Shown here piece by piece: positions 27,253-35,636 of a DNA stretch of 64,000 bases (its first letter is position 1; each line of letters starts with the position of its first letter). The stretch is from Nitrincola alkalilacustris (GTDB taxonomy: Bacteria > Pseudomonadota > Gammaproteobacteria > Pseudomonadales > Balneatricaceae). The translations under genes were made by a program, and so were the position numbers. The notes beneath the pieces were generated by a model that was given only the letters and a program-made list of their open reading frames with translations, ran no database searches and was not told the DNA's origin. Location: assembly GCF_008973755.1 (NCBI RefSeq), contig NZ_WBOM01000002.1, forward strand, positions 1-64,000, given 5' to 3'.

Positions 27253-28749
27253 CTATTCTGATTTCTGGTTCTTCAAACGCTCTTCCCAGAAGGTGGCATT
27301 CTTGATGCCCAGCTTCACTGGATCAAAGGTGATCGGGCCTCCAGCCTTTTGCTGTGCTTCATAGTCGCGCAGTGCCAGCATGGTCGGCCTGGAGATGAAG
27401 AAGATGATCAGAATGCCGACAATATTGATCCAGGCCATCAGACCCACGCCGACATCTCCCAGATCCCAGATGTAGCCAGCCGTATTCACCGTGCCGTAGG
27501 CCACCATGAACATGATCACCAGCTTGACCAGCGTGAGTGGGATGCTCAGGTTAAGCGCACGGCGCAGATAGGCCACATTGGTTTCGGCAATGTAGTAGTA
27601 GGCCAGAATGGTGGTGAAGGCGAAAAAGAACAGGGCGATACCGACAAACACCGGACCTATACCACCGAATACGCTCAATAGCGCCATCTGGGTGAAGGCA
27701 GGAGAGGCGATGATGGTGTCAGCCGGAACGTTCTGGACGATAAATTGACCCGCTTCGAGAGTGCCCTGCACATTGTACTGCTGAGTGATCAGAATCATCA
27801 GTGCCGTTGCGGTGCAGATAAACAGCGTATCCACATAGACCGAGAAGGCCTGAACAAGCCCCTGCTGGGCCGGGTGCTGAACTTCAGCGGCAGCTGCTGC
27901 GTGAGGGCCGGTACCCTGTCCGGCTTCGTTGGAGTAGATGCCGCGCTTGACACCCCAGCCGATCGCTGCACCAAAGCCAGCCTGAGCTGTGAAGGCATCT
28001 GACAGGATAAGACCGAAGATGCCTGGAATCTTTTCCAGGTTCAGGAAGATGATTATCAGCGCCATCACGATATAACCCAGCGCCATGAACGGCACCACGA
28101 TCTGAGTAAAGTGCGCGATACGCTTGATACCACCGAAGATGATGAACGCCAGTACAATCAGGATGATGGCCAGTGCGATCAGCTTGGTGCTGCCGACTTC
28201 ACCAAAGCTGCTGGATACCATCTGACCATTACCGAACACCTGAGTGACGGCATTACCGACGGCATTCGCCTGGATACCCGGCAGGAAGATACCGCAGGCA
28301 ACGATTGAAGAGAGAGCGAACAGGATACCCAGCCACTTCCAGCCAAGGCAGCGCTCAAAATAGTAGGCAGGGCCACCGCGATACTGGCCGTTGTCATTCA
28401 CTTTATACAACTGACCGAGAGTGGATTCGGCATAAGCGGTACTGGCGCCGAGGAAGGCAACCACCCACATCCAGAAAATGGCACCCGGGCCACCAAATCC
28501 GATTGCCGCTGCAACACCAGCGATGTTACCGACCCCGACACGGCCGGACAGAGAGACGGACAGTGCCTGAAATGAAGAGATGCCTTTGTCAGACTCATTG
28601 GAGTTGAACAGCAGTCGCCACATCTCTTTAAAATGACGTACCTGCGCAAAACGCGTCAGGATCGAGTAGAAAAGACCTGCGCCCAGGCACAGGAAAATAA
28701 GTGCATCACTCCAGATGTAGCTGTTGAGAGTATTAACCAGCGTTTCCAT
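27253..28749 (-). CDS. Sodium:alanine/glycine symporter (AgcS family)
   Basis: A 498-residue inner-membrane symporter with about eleven helices. The AGCS signatures are clear: SFQALSVSLSGRVGVGNIAG near residue 60 and the GIYSNEAGQGTGPHAAAAAE loop. It imports alanine or glycine with sodium. I choose the ATG at 28749; an open TTG two codons earlier (28755) is less likely. The gene stands alone between the shared terminator and a long AT-rich upstream region. Confidence 0.93.
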   Translation of the reverse strand: METLVNTLNSYIWSDALIFLCLGAGLFYSILTRFAQVRHFKEMWRLLFNSNESDKGISSFQALSVSLSGRVGVGNIAGVAAAIGFGGPGAIFWMWVVAFLGASTAYAESTLGQLYKVNDNGQYRGGPAYYFERCLGWKWLGILFALSSIVACGIFLPGIQANAVGNAVTQVFGNGQMVSSSFGEVGSTKLIALAIILIVLAFIIFGGIKRIAHFTQIVVPFMALGYIVMALIIIFLNLEKIPGIFGLILSDAFTAQAGFGAAIGWGVKRGIYSNEAGQGTGPHAAAAAEVQHPAQQGLVQAFSVYVDTLFICTATALMILITQQYNVQGTLEAGQFIVQNVPADTIIASPAFTQMALLSVFGGIGPVFVGIALFFFAFTTILAYYYIAETNVAYLRRALNLSIPLTLVKLVIMFMVAYGTVNTAGYIWDLGDVGVGLMAWINIVGILIIFFISRPTMLALRDYEAQQKAGGPITFDPVKLGIKNATFWEERLKNQKSE

Positions 28750-29080
28750 GATCAATGTGATTCCGGTTCGTTATTGTTTTAGCTCTTGGTCCTGGTATCT
28801 GACGTTATAAGCCGTGAGCTGGCTATAACATTCAGTATCCAAAACCGAGGCGCAGTATTCTGCAGCAACGAACGCGTGATATCTATTGAAGTGGCAGGTG
28901 CTTTTGCTGAATTTGCATTCTGCTTTGGGAAAATATCTTGAAATTTCAAAGTAAACGTTAAAATATTCTTATCATTATGTTAATGATTTGAATATTAAGA
29001 CTTTTTTGTTTAAGGGGTGCCTTTGTAGGAGTTCTCACTTTCATTTATGTGAAAGCGGGCCGCTGAGCCCGCTGTCTGCA
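28750..29080. other. 331-bp AT-rich intergenic region upstream of agcS with three inverted repeats
   Basis: No gene is seen. Three dyads occur: GTTATAAGCC/GGCTATAAC (28804-28829), the perfect 12-bp TTGAAATTTCAA (28938-28949), and ATCATTA-TGT-TAATGAT (28971-28987). A GC-rich hairpin AGCGGGC/GCCCGCT lies near 29053-29073, just past the dctM stop, and may end the TRAP operon on the minus strand, though only three T follow. The dyads are candidate operators for agcS. Confidence 0.4.
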
Positions 29081-30385
29081 TCACCATTTACCGACAACAA
29101 ACCCGAGTTTATCAGGCAGCCAGAGTGCAATTCCTGGCACCAGCATCACCAGCACCAGTGAGCTGAGCATGGTCAGCATGAACAGAAAAGCCCAGCCGAA
29201 AGTCTGTTCCAGTCTTACCCCTGCCACTTTTGTTGTCACCATCAGGTTCACCGCGACGGGTGGGGTGAATTGCCCGATAGCGATATTCATCGCCAGCAAT
29301 ATGCCGAACCAGACAGGGTTCCACTCGAAATGCTGGATCAAGGGAATCAGGATCGGAGTAATGATCAGATAGATGGAGATCGCATCCAGCACCATGCCGA
29401 CCACCAGGACCAGCAGCATGATCAGTATCAGCAGTACCCAGCCATTATCTGAGATAGACAACATCAGATTAGCCAGATGTCTGAAGGTGCCGAGCGTGGT
29501 GCCTGCCCAGGCAAAGATACCGGCCAGAGAGATGATCAGCATCACCACACCGGATATTCTGGCAGCTTCGCCAAACAGTGCCCAGAGTGATTTCAGACTG
29601 AGCTGGCGATAGATCACCACCCCGGTGAATACACCATAGGTAACCGCCACAACGGCGGCTTCTGTCGGGGTAAACAGACCGGAGCGCAGCCCCCCCAGAA
29701 TCAGTACCGGTGCAAAGAGTGCTGGCAGAGCTTGAATGAAGCTCTCTTTCAGTGGCGGTCTTTCACCACTGTTCGGGTCTTCCCAGCCATAGCGTCGGGA
29801 TAGCCACCAGGCGGGTAAAAGCAGCGACATGCCAGCGAGAATACCGGGAAACAATCCTGCTGCAAACAGCGCACGCAGATCCACGCCGGGCATCACCACT
29901 GAATAGAGAATCAGTGCGATGGAAGGAGGAATCAGAATGGCGGTAGAGGCTGAGGCCGCAATTAAAGAGGCAGAAAACGCCTTGGGGTAGCCAGCCTTGG
30001 CCATGCTCGGCAGCATCACCATGGCAACAGCCGCTGCATCGGCGGGTCCTGAGCCACTCATACCACCCATGATCAGACAGACCAGTACTGCCACCAGTGC
30101 CAGTCCACCGTGGCGAGGGCCAATCAGCGCCTGAGCGAAGCGTACCAGACTGCTGGCCACCCCCGCGCGCTCAAAAATCAGTCCGGTCAGAATAAACAGG
30201 GGGATCGCGATCAGCGGGTATTTGGCGACACTGTTGTAGGTGTTGGTGCCCAGTGTTGCGAGCATATCGGGCGATAACCCGGCGACAATTCCGGCAGCGC
30301 CACCCAGGCCCAGAGCAAAGGCGACAGGGACCCCCAGCAACATGGCCAGGCCGAAGATTGCCAGCATCCACAGATCAGGACTCAT
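29081..30385 (-). CDS. dctM: TRAP transporter large permease
   Basis: A 434-residue inner-membrane protein of the DctM family with about twelve helices and motifs such as GVPVAFALGLGG near the start and MGGMSGSGPADAAAV in the first third. It is the ion-coupled channel of a TRAP transporter for a carboxylate-type solute. I choose the ATG at 30385 because GGGAGGTGAGC precedes it directly; a longer frame to 30415 lacks support. It overlaps dctQ by 11 bases. Confidence 0.93.
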   Translation of the reverse strand: MSPDLWMLAIFGLAMLLGVPVAFALGLGGAAGIVAGLSPDMLATLGTNTYNSVAKYPLIAIPLFILTGLIFERAGVASSLVRFAQALIGPRHGGLALVAVLVCLIMGGMSGSGPADAAAVAMVMLPSMAKAGYPKAFSASLIAASASTAILIPPSIALILYSVVMPGVDLRALFAAGLFPGILAGMSLLLPAWWLSRRYGWEDPNSGERPPLKESFIQALPALFAPVLILGGLRSGLFTPTEAAVVAVTYGVFTGVVIYRQLSLKSLWALFGEAARISGVVMLIISLAGIFAWAGTTLGTFRHLANLMLSISDNGWVLLILIMLLVLVVGMVLDAISIYLIITPILIPLIQHFEWNPVWFGILLAMNIAIGQFTPPVAVNLMVTTKVAGVRLEQTFGWAFLFMLTMLSSLVLVMLVPGIALWLPDKLGFVVGKW

Positions 30386-30878
30386 GCTCACCTCCCTGTG
30401 GCTGACCGCTGTCACGCCAGCGTTCGATCAGGCTTTGAGTCAGGCGTATGATGATGGCAACGCTCAACAGCGGCAGCCAGATGATATACATCCAGGTGGG
30501 GTAGCCAAGGCCGGGTGACAGTGACTCCCAGTGATACTCCTCCCAGGTCAGCAGCCCGCCATACCAGGTTATCAGACACAGCAACAGAACACAGGCCGCC
30601 CACTGCAGCAGATAGAGTGCACGTTTCAGCATCAGCGGCAGGCTTTCCTCGACCAGCAATATGCGAATATGTTCATGCCGTCGGGCAGCGACTGCTGCGC
30701 CGGAGAAAGTCAGCACAAACAGCAGAAAAACAGAAAACTCCTCAGTGAAGGCGAAGGATGCATTAGTGGCATAACGCACCACGACATTACCGAGACTGAT
30801 CAGACAAATACCCAGCAGTGCGATTGATGCGAGCCAGGATTCAGGGCGGGATTTCGGGCCGTGCATGTGAGTACTCAT
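30375..30878 (-). CDS. dctQ: TRAP transporter small permease
   Basis: A membrane protein of about 167 residues with four helices, in the position and of the type of DctQ: NVVVRY after the first helix, then FTEEFSVFLLFVLTFSGAAVAARRHEHIRI, which carries the family signature. The start is uncertain: ATG 30878 is taken here, ATG 30866 has a slightly better upstream GGATGAG, and a GTG at 30923 would add residues next to the hairpin. It couples to dctM by an 11-base overlap. Confidence 0.88.
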   Translation of the reverse strand: MSTHMHGPKSRPESWLASIALLGICLISLGNVVVRYATNASFAFTEEFSVFLLFVLTFSGAAVAARRHEHIRILLVEESLPLMLKRALYLLQWAACVLLLCLITWYGGLLTWEEYHWESLSPGLGYPTWMYIIWLPLLSVAIIIRLTQSLIERWRDSGQPQGGEHES

Positions 30879-30923
30879 CCAGAGTGTGGCGACAAAGTGT
30901 AACGAAACGTATGTGGTAAACAC

Positions 30924-30953
30924 ATCAGACCCGCCGGAAAAGGCGGGTCTGAT
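30924..30953 (-). other. Strong intercistronic hairpin between dctP and dctQ
   Basis: ATCAGACCCGCC and GGCGGGTCTGAT form a perfect 12-bp stem around a 6-base loop. It lies between the dctP stop (30972) and the dctQ start, and no U-run follows on the minus strand. Such hairpins often protect the upstream message or partly block transcription, keeping the binding protein in excess over the permeases. Confidence 0.65.
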
Positions 30954-30971
30954 ATGCTTCAGCAGTCTGGA

Positions 30972-31979
30972 TCAGCGAGCATCAATTGCTGCTTTGGCGG
31001 TATTGACCAGCTCTTCACCGATACGTGGTACCCATTTCTGATAAACCTCGGCAGTGGCTTCTACAAAGGCTGCGTGCTGCTCAGGTGTCAGCTCTGTCAC
31101 CTCGACGCCACGTTCCTTGATGGTCTCCAGCGTTGCGCTCAGTTCTGCGCGTGATTTGGCTATCTCCCAGGCACCGGCTTCAATGGCGGTTTCACGCAGG
31201 ATCGTCCGATCCTCTTCAGAGAGAGAGTTCCAGACACGTTGATTGACACCAAATACCAGAGGGTCAGCCATATAGCGCCACAGCGTGAGATACTGCTGAC
31301 CTACCTGATCGATACGGGCAACATCAAACACCGACAGAGGGTTTTCCTGACCATCCACTGCACCGGTTGTCAGTGCTGGCTGGGCATCGGCCCAGCTCAT
31401 TTGTGTCGGGTTGGCGCCCAGGGTATTGAAGGTGTCCAGAAACAGGGGTGATCCCACAACACGGATCTTCAGACCACTGAGGTCACTTGGCTCGCTGATC
31501 GCCTTGCGTGAGTTGGAGAGTTCACGAAAGCCATTTTCTCCCCAGGCCAGCGGAATGACTCCGCGCTGTTCAATAGCCGCAAATATCTGCTCACCGGCCT
31601 CGCCTTGAGTGATGGCATCGATTGCAGCTTCATCCGGCATCAGAAACGGCAGGGAGAAGAGATTCAGTTCCGGCACCTGCGGCGACCAGTTGATGGTTGA
31701 GGCCACCGCCATGTCAATCAGACCGCTGCGCATGGCGGAGAACTCGCGGGTCTGATCCCCGGAGACCAACTGGGCATTGGGGTAGACCGTCAGTTTCATG
31801 CGTCCTTCGGAGCGCTCTTCAACCAGCTCTGCCCATTTGACAGCAGCCTGACCCCAGGGGAAGGCGTCTGACAGCACGGTTGAGACAGAAAACTCACGTG
31901 TTTCCTGGGCCAGTACGGGGGCAGTGAAACCAACACAGATGGCAGCGGTAAGCGCAGACAGGTATAGCTTGGCTTTCAT
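30972..31979 (-). CDS. dctP: TRAP transporter periplasmic solute-binding protein
   Basis: A 335-residue secreted protein with a signal peptide (cleavage after VLA near residue 24) and the DctP-family fold. The segments GLKIRVVGSPLFLDTFNTLG and ANPTQMSWADAQPALTTGAVDGQENPL are diagnostic; the arginine in KIRV usually binds the solute carboxylate. First gene of the dctPQM operon. The solute is not determined. Three inverted repeats lie in its 240-bp upstream region. Confidence 0.93.
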   Translation of the reverse strand: MKAKLYLSALTAAICVGFTAPVLAQETREFSVSTVLSDAFPWGQAAVKWAELVEERSEGRMKLTVYPNAQLVSGDQTREFSAMRSGLIDMAVASTINWSPQVPELNLFSLPFLMPDEAAIDAITQGEAGEQIFAAIEQRGVIPLAWGENGFRELSNSRKAISEPSDLSGLKIRVVGSPLFLDTFNTLGANPTQMSWADAQPALTTGAVDGQENPLSVFDVARIDQVGQQYLTLWRYMADPLVFGVNQRVWNSLSEEDRTILRETAIEAGAWEIAKSRAELSATLETIKERGVEVTELTPEQHAAFVEATAEVYQKWVPRIGEELVNTAKAAIDAR

Positions 31980-32014
31980 GAGATATCCTTATTGTTTTTG
32001 ATCAGTCATTACAG

Positions 32015-32098
32015 GTCCGATGACCGGACAGTAGTGGGCTACTGTTTAATACAGGGCTTTTGAATATAGATGACGATGTGATGTTTTAAAAGTAAAAC
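32015..32098 (-). promoter_or_regulatory. Inverted repeats in the dctP promoter region
   Basis: Three dyads stand before dctP: GTCCG-N5-CGGAC (32015-32029), ACAGTAG-TGGG-CTACTGT (32028-32045, perfect 7+7) and GTTTTA-N4-TAAAAC (32083-32098). The 7+7 repeat, about 50-65 bases from the start codon, is the best candidate operator. No regulator gene is adjacent, so the protein that would bind is unknown. Confidence 0.45.
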
Positions 32099-32178
32099 AA
32101 ATGCGGACCTTAGTCGACCATGGGGATTGTAAGGTTATAAGGAGAGAGATAAGGGGCTGCAGGTTTTCAGGTATTTTT

Positions 32179-32204
32179 GAAGAGTGGCGGGATCGCCACT
32201 CTTC
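32179..32204 (-). terminator. Hairpin after fdhA
   Basis: GAAGAGTGGCG and CGCCACTCTTC form a perfect 11-bp stem with a 4-base loop, 15 bases after the fdhA stop on the minus strand. The stem is followed by AAAAAT rather than T, so it is not a classic intrinsic terminator. It may mark the 3' end of the message. Confidence 0.5.
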
Positions 32205-32219
32205 GGTCACTCGGGTGTA

Positions 32220-33419
32220 TCAGGCTGCAAACAGCTTATGCGGATCGATAACAAATTTCTTCGCCGCACCACCATCAAAGTCGGCATAGCCTTTGGGGGC
32301 TTCATCCAGCGAGATTACCTGGACATTGACCGCCTTGGCTATCTGCACGCGCTCAAACAGAATCGCCTGCATCAGCTGGCGATGATACTTCATCACCGGG
32401 CACTGGCCGGTATGGAAGGAGTGGGATTTGGCCCAACCCAGACCAAAGCGCAGGCTCAGGCTGCCTTTCTGTGCTGCAGCATCCTTGGCACCTGGATCTT
32501 CAGTGACATACAGCCCAGGAATCCCGATCTGGCCTCCGGCGCGCGTGATATCCATCATGCTGTTCAAGACGACCGCAGGCTTCTCTTCATGGTGATGATG
32601 GCCATGGCAGTGAGCCTCAAAGCCGACACAGTCAACCGCAGCATCCACTTCCGGTACACCGAGAATCTGCTCCAGCAGGTCCGGCAGCTCTGCATCCTGA
32701 CGCAGGTCGATGGTTTCGCAGCCAAAGCTTTTTGCTTGAGCCAGACGTTCTGGAATCATATCCCCGACGATGACGCAGGCAGCGCCGAGCAGTTGTGCAG
32801 AAACCGCAGCGGCCAGTCCGACAGGGCCGGCACCGGCGATGTACACGGTTGATCCGGGACCGACACCGGCTGTGACGCAGCCGTGGAAACCAGTCGGGAA
32901 GATATCTGACAGCAGTGTCAGATCACGGATCTTCTCTTTGGCCTGGTCGGAGTCCGGGAATTTCAGCAGGTTGAAGTCGGCATAGGGCACCATGACGTAC
33001 TCGGCCTGGCCACCCACCCAGCCACCCATATCGACATAGCCATAGGCGGCACCGGGACGAGCAGGGTTGACGTTCAGACAGATGCCGGTTCTGCCCTCCT
33101 TGCAGTTGCGGCAGCGACCGCAGGCGATGTTGAATGGAACGGATACAATGTCGCCGACTTTCAGAAACTCGACATCACGACCGCACTCAATGATTTCGCC
33201 TGTGATCTCATGGCCCAGCACCAGCCCGGAAGGGGCGGTTGTGCGACCGCGAACCATATGCTGGTCACTGCCACAGATGTTGGTGGTGAGAACTTTGAGG
33301 ATGACTCCGTGCTGACACTTGCGATTTCCGATCGCCAGTTCAGGGAAGTCTATCGAGCGCACTTCGACGTGACCGGGGCCTGTATAGACCACGCCCCGGT
33401 TTCCTGTGGATATAGCCAT
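32220..33419 (-). CDS. fdhA: Glutathione-independent formaldehyde dehydrogenase
   Basis: A 399-residue zinc-dependent dehydrogenase matching Pseudomonas FdhA closely in length and sequence. It has the catalytic-zinc cysteine in TTNICGSDQHMV (about residue 49), the GHEITGE motif, the structural-zinc cysteines in CGRCRNCKEGRTGIC, and the Rossmann motif GAGPVGLAAA. The histidine-rich loop HCHGHHHHEEKP is typical. It oxidises formaldehyde to formate with tightly bound NAD. Formaldehyde could come from demethylation of methylated amines or from other C1 sources, but no such pathway is in the window. GGAG lies 7 bases before the ATG. Confidence 0.95.
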   Translation of the reverse strand: MAISTGNRGVVYTGPGHVEVRSIDFPELAIGNRKCQHGVILKVLTTNICGSDQHMVRGRTTAPSGLVLGHEITGEIIECGRDVEFLKVGDIVSVPFNIACGRCRNCKEGRTGICLNVNPARPGAAYGYVDMGGWVGGQAEYVMVPYADFNLLKFPDSDQAKEKIRDLTLLSDIFPTGFHGCVTAGVGPGSTVYIAGAGPVGLAAAVSAQLLGAACVIVGDMIPERLAQAKSFGCETIDLRQDAELPDLLEQILGVPEVDAAVDCVGFEAHCHGHHHHEEKPAVVLNSMMDITRAGGQIGIPGLYVTEDPGAKDAAAQKGSLSLRFGLGWAKSHSFHTGQCPVMKYHRQLMQAILFERVQIAKAVNVQVISLDEAPKGYADFDGGAAKKFVIDPHKLFAA

Positions 33420-33726
33420 TGCCTTACTCCTTTATTGTTGTCATAGGCAAACATGTGCATGAATGCACAGAAGACCAAGGTAAGGCTGCACCGGCTTCTG
33501 ATCCTGCCTGCCTGCGCCTTCGGAGTTGTCAAACACGACACTTTGTATTGAAGCGCCGTTATAAGGTAACAATACAGGGCCTTGAAAAGCGCCTGAGCAT
33601 CATGTGCCGTGTCACCAGACGGTATGAAGCTGAATTAGTCGTATTTCAAAAATGGCAGATGGGAGGATCTGCGCTATGATGTGATCTTGAAACCTGCACT
33701 GACAATCTTTTCAAGGAGAGAAGAGC
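33420..33726. promoter_or_regulatory. 307-bp divergent spacer fdhA / gamma-glutamyltransferase 2
   Basis: No gene is supported. A perfect 16-bp palindrome TGTGCATGAATGCACA (33454-33469) lies 35 bases before the fdhA start, and a TGTC-N6-GACA dyad lies near 33528-33541; both are candidate operators for fdhA. On the plus strand TATGAT (33675-33680) is a possible -10 for the gamma-glutamyltransferase gene, with no good -35 at the usual distance. Confidence 0.45.
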
Positions 33727-35550
33727 ATGATTGATTTCCCATCTCTGCCAGGCTCGCGACTGCTGAGCGCCTCTGCGCTGACGTTGCTGCTGTTGACCTC
33801 ATCCGGCCAGCTGTTTGCCGATACCGCCTTTCGTTACCAGGTCCCTGTCCAGCCGGAAGCTGCGTCCGGTTATCAGGACAAACCGGGCTGGGCGACGAGT
33901 TACTTTGCCGTAGCAGCGGCCAATCCACTGGCAACTGACGCCGGCTATCAGATTCTCAAGGCGGGAGGGTCTGCCATAGATGCAGCGATCGCCGTACAGA
34001 TGGTACTGACATTGGTTGAGCCCCAGTCCAGCGGTATCGGAGGCGGGGCCTTTCTGATGCATTTTGATGGCAGTGAAGTGCTGGCCTATGATGGCCGGGA
34101 AACCGCACCCGCCGGAGTAACTGAGGCGCTGTTTCTCGATCAGGAGGGGGCGCCACTGAGCTTTATGGATGCTGCAGCCAGCGGCTTGTCTGTCGGTGTG
34201 CCGGGTGTGCTGCGTATGCTGGAGGAGGCGCATCGTGCTCATGGACAGTTGTCCTGGGAGGTGCTGTTCGCACCGGCCATCACACTGGCTGAAGAGGGGT
34301 TTGCTGTCAGCCCGCGCCTGCATACCCTGCTGGCAGGTGAAACAGCCCTGAAAGCGAACAGTGCGGCAGCCGCCTTTTACTATGATACAGACGGCGAACC
34401 CCTGCCGGTGGGTCATCAACTGAAAAATCCTGCATTGGCTGCTGTGTTGAAGCAGATTGCCGAGCGTGGCAGTGAGGCCTTCCATAGCGGAGCTATTGCA
34501 CAGGATCTTGTACAGCAGGTACAGCAGCACCCTGTGCATCCCGGTAGCATGACGAAGGAGGATCTGGCCGCTTATACACCGCTGGTGCGTGAGCCTCTGT
34601 GTACTGACTGGAAGAGCTATCGTGTCTGTGGCTTTCCGCCCCCCTCATCCGGCCATCTGACCATGATGCAGATGCTGGGAATACTGGAGCATACCCCTGC
34701 CGTTGCAGAGCCTTTGCAGGAGGGGCTGCCAGGTGAAGCCTGGCTGCATCAGTTCACCGAGGCGGCACGCCTGAGCTTTGCTGACCGTGCGCTTTATATT
34801 GCCGATCCGGATTTTATCAACCCGCCGGGCAACAGCTGGGCCAGCCTGCTGGCGCCGGACTACCTGCGTGAAAGAGCCGGTTTGATCAGTGATACCAGCA
34901 TGGGTCGTGCAACGGCGGGTACACCTGGCCCTTGGCAGGTAAGTTATGCCAGCATGCCGGAACAGGAGGAGTATGGCACCAGCCACATCAGTATTGTGGA
35001 TGCCCAGGGTAATGCACTGGCGATGACCACTACCATTGAAGCGGCATTTGGTGCAAGGATACTGGCCGATGGCGGTACCGGTCTGCCGGGTGGATATCTG
35101 CTGAACAATGAGTTGACGGATTTCTCCTTCCAGCCTGCGGATGCAGAGGGTGTACCGATCGCGAATCGCGTTGAACCGGGCAAGCGACCACGCTCCAGCA
35201 TGAGTCCGACTCTGGTGTTTGAGCGTGAAAGTGGTGAGCTGGTGGCAAGCCTAGGCTCACCCGGCGGTGCGGCGATTATTCACTACACGGCCAGAACGCT
35301 GATAGCGATGCTGGATTGGGGGCTTAATGCTCAGGAGGCGATCAGTCTACCCCATGCTTTGAGCTTTAACGGCCCGACCTTCCTCGAGGCTGATCGTTTT
35401 CCCGAAGCGACGCTTGAGGCGCTGCGTGCCAGAGAGCATGAGGTGACGGAGCGTGACCTTACCAGTGGTCTGCAGGTGATTCAGAAAACGCCCAACGGCT
35501 TCTTCAGCGGTGCTGATCCGCGCCGTGAAGGGGTGGTGATGGGGGAATAA
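33727..35550 (+). CDS. ggt: Gamma-glutamyltransferase, periplasmic (GGT copy 2)
   Basis: A 607-residue precursor with a signal peptide (hydrophobic core about residues 12-27, cleavage near LFA). Processing would expose T418 (EYGTSHISIVDAQG) as the N-terminal nucleophile of the small subunit. PPPSSGHLTMMQMLG and GKRPRSSMSPTLVF are the expected substrate-binding motifs. It hydrolyses or transfers gamma-glutamyl groups, for instance from glutathione. Unlike copy 1 it lacks a lipobox and an amidoligase partner. AAGGAGAGAAG gives a strong ribosome-binding site. Confidence 0.93.
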   Translation: MIDFPSLPGSRLLSASALTLLLLTSSGQLFADTAFRYQVPVQPEAASGYQDKPGWATSYFAVAAANPLATDAGYQILKAGGSAIDAAIAVQMVLTLVEPQSSGIGGGAFLMHFDGSEVLAYDGRETAPAGVTEALFLDQEGAPLSFMDAAASGLSVGVPGVLRMLEEAHRAHGQLSWEVLFAPAITLAEEGFAVSPRLHTLLAGETALKANSAAAAFYYDTDGEPLPVGHQLKNPALAAVLKQIAERGSEAFHSGAIAQDLVQQVQQHPVHPGSMTKEDLAAYTPLVREPLCTDWKSYRVCGFPPPSSGHLTMMQMLGILEHTPAVAEPLQEGLPGEAWLHQFTEAARLSFADRALYIADPDFINPPGNSWASLLAPDYLRERAGLISDTSMGRATAGTPGPWQVSYASMPEQEEYGTSHISIVDAQGNALAMTTTIEAAFGARILADGGTGLPGGYLLNNELTDFSFQPADAEGVPIANRVEPGKRPRSSMSPTLVFERESGELVASLGSPGGAAIIHYTARTLIAMLDWGLNAQEAISLPHALSFNGPTFLEADRFPEATLEALRAREHEVTERDLTSGLQVIQKTPNGFFSGADPRREGVVMGE

Positions 35551-35636
35551 GTATTAGAAAATGTTTAACTAATCTGAGGTTGCTGCCACAATAAAGAGAA
35601 ACTATTACCGACACTATGATGCCAGAGGTTATCTCG

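Noticed and set aside
28750-28950. Glycine riboswitch before the AgcS-type symporter
   Set aside because: The symporter family is often preceded by one, but the conserved riboswitch sequence blocks are not present on the minus strand here.
33382-33389. GTATAGAC, a match to the HutC core, inside fdhA
   Set aside because: It lies within coding sequence without the TGGT/ACCA flanks on both sides, and several 8-base matches are expected by chance in 64 kb.
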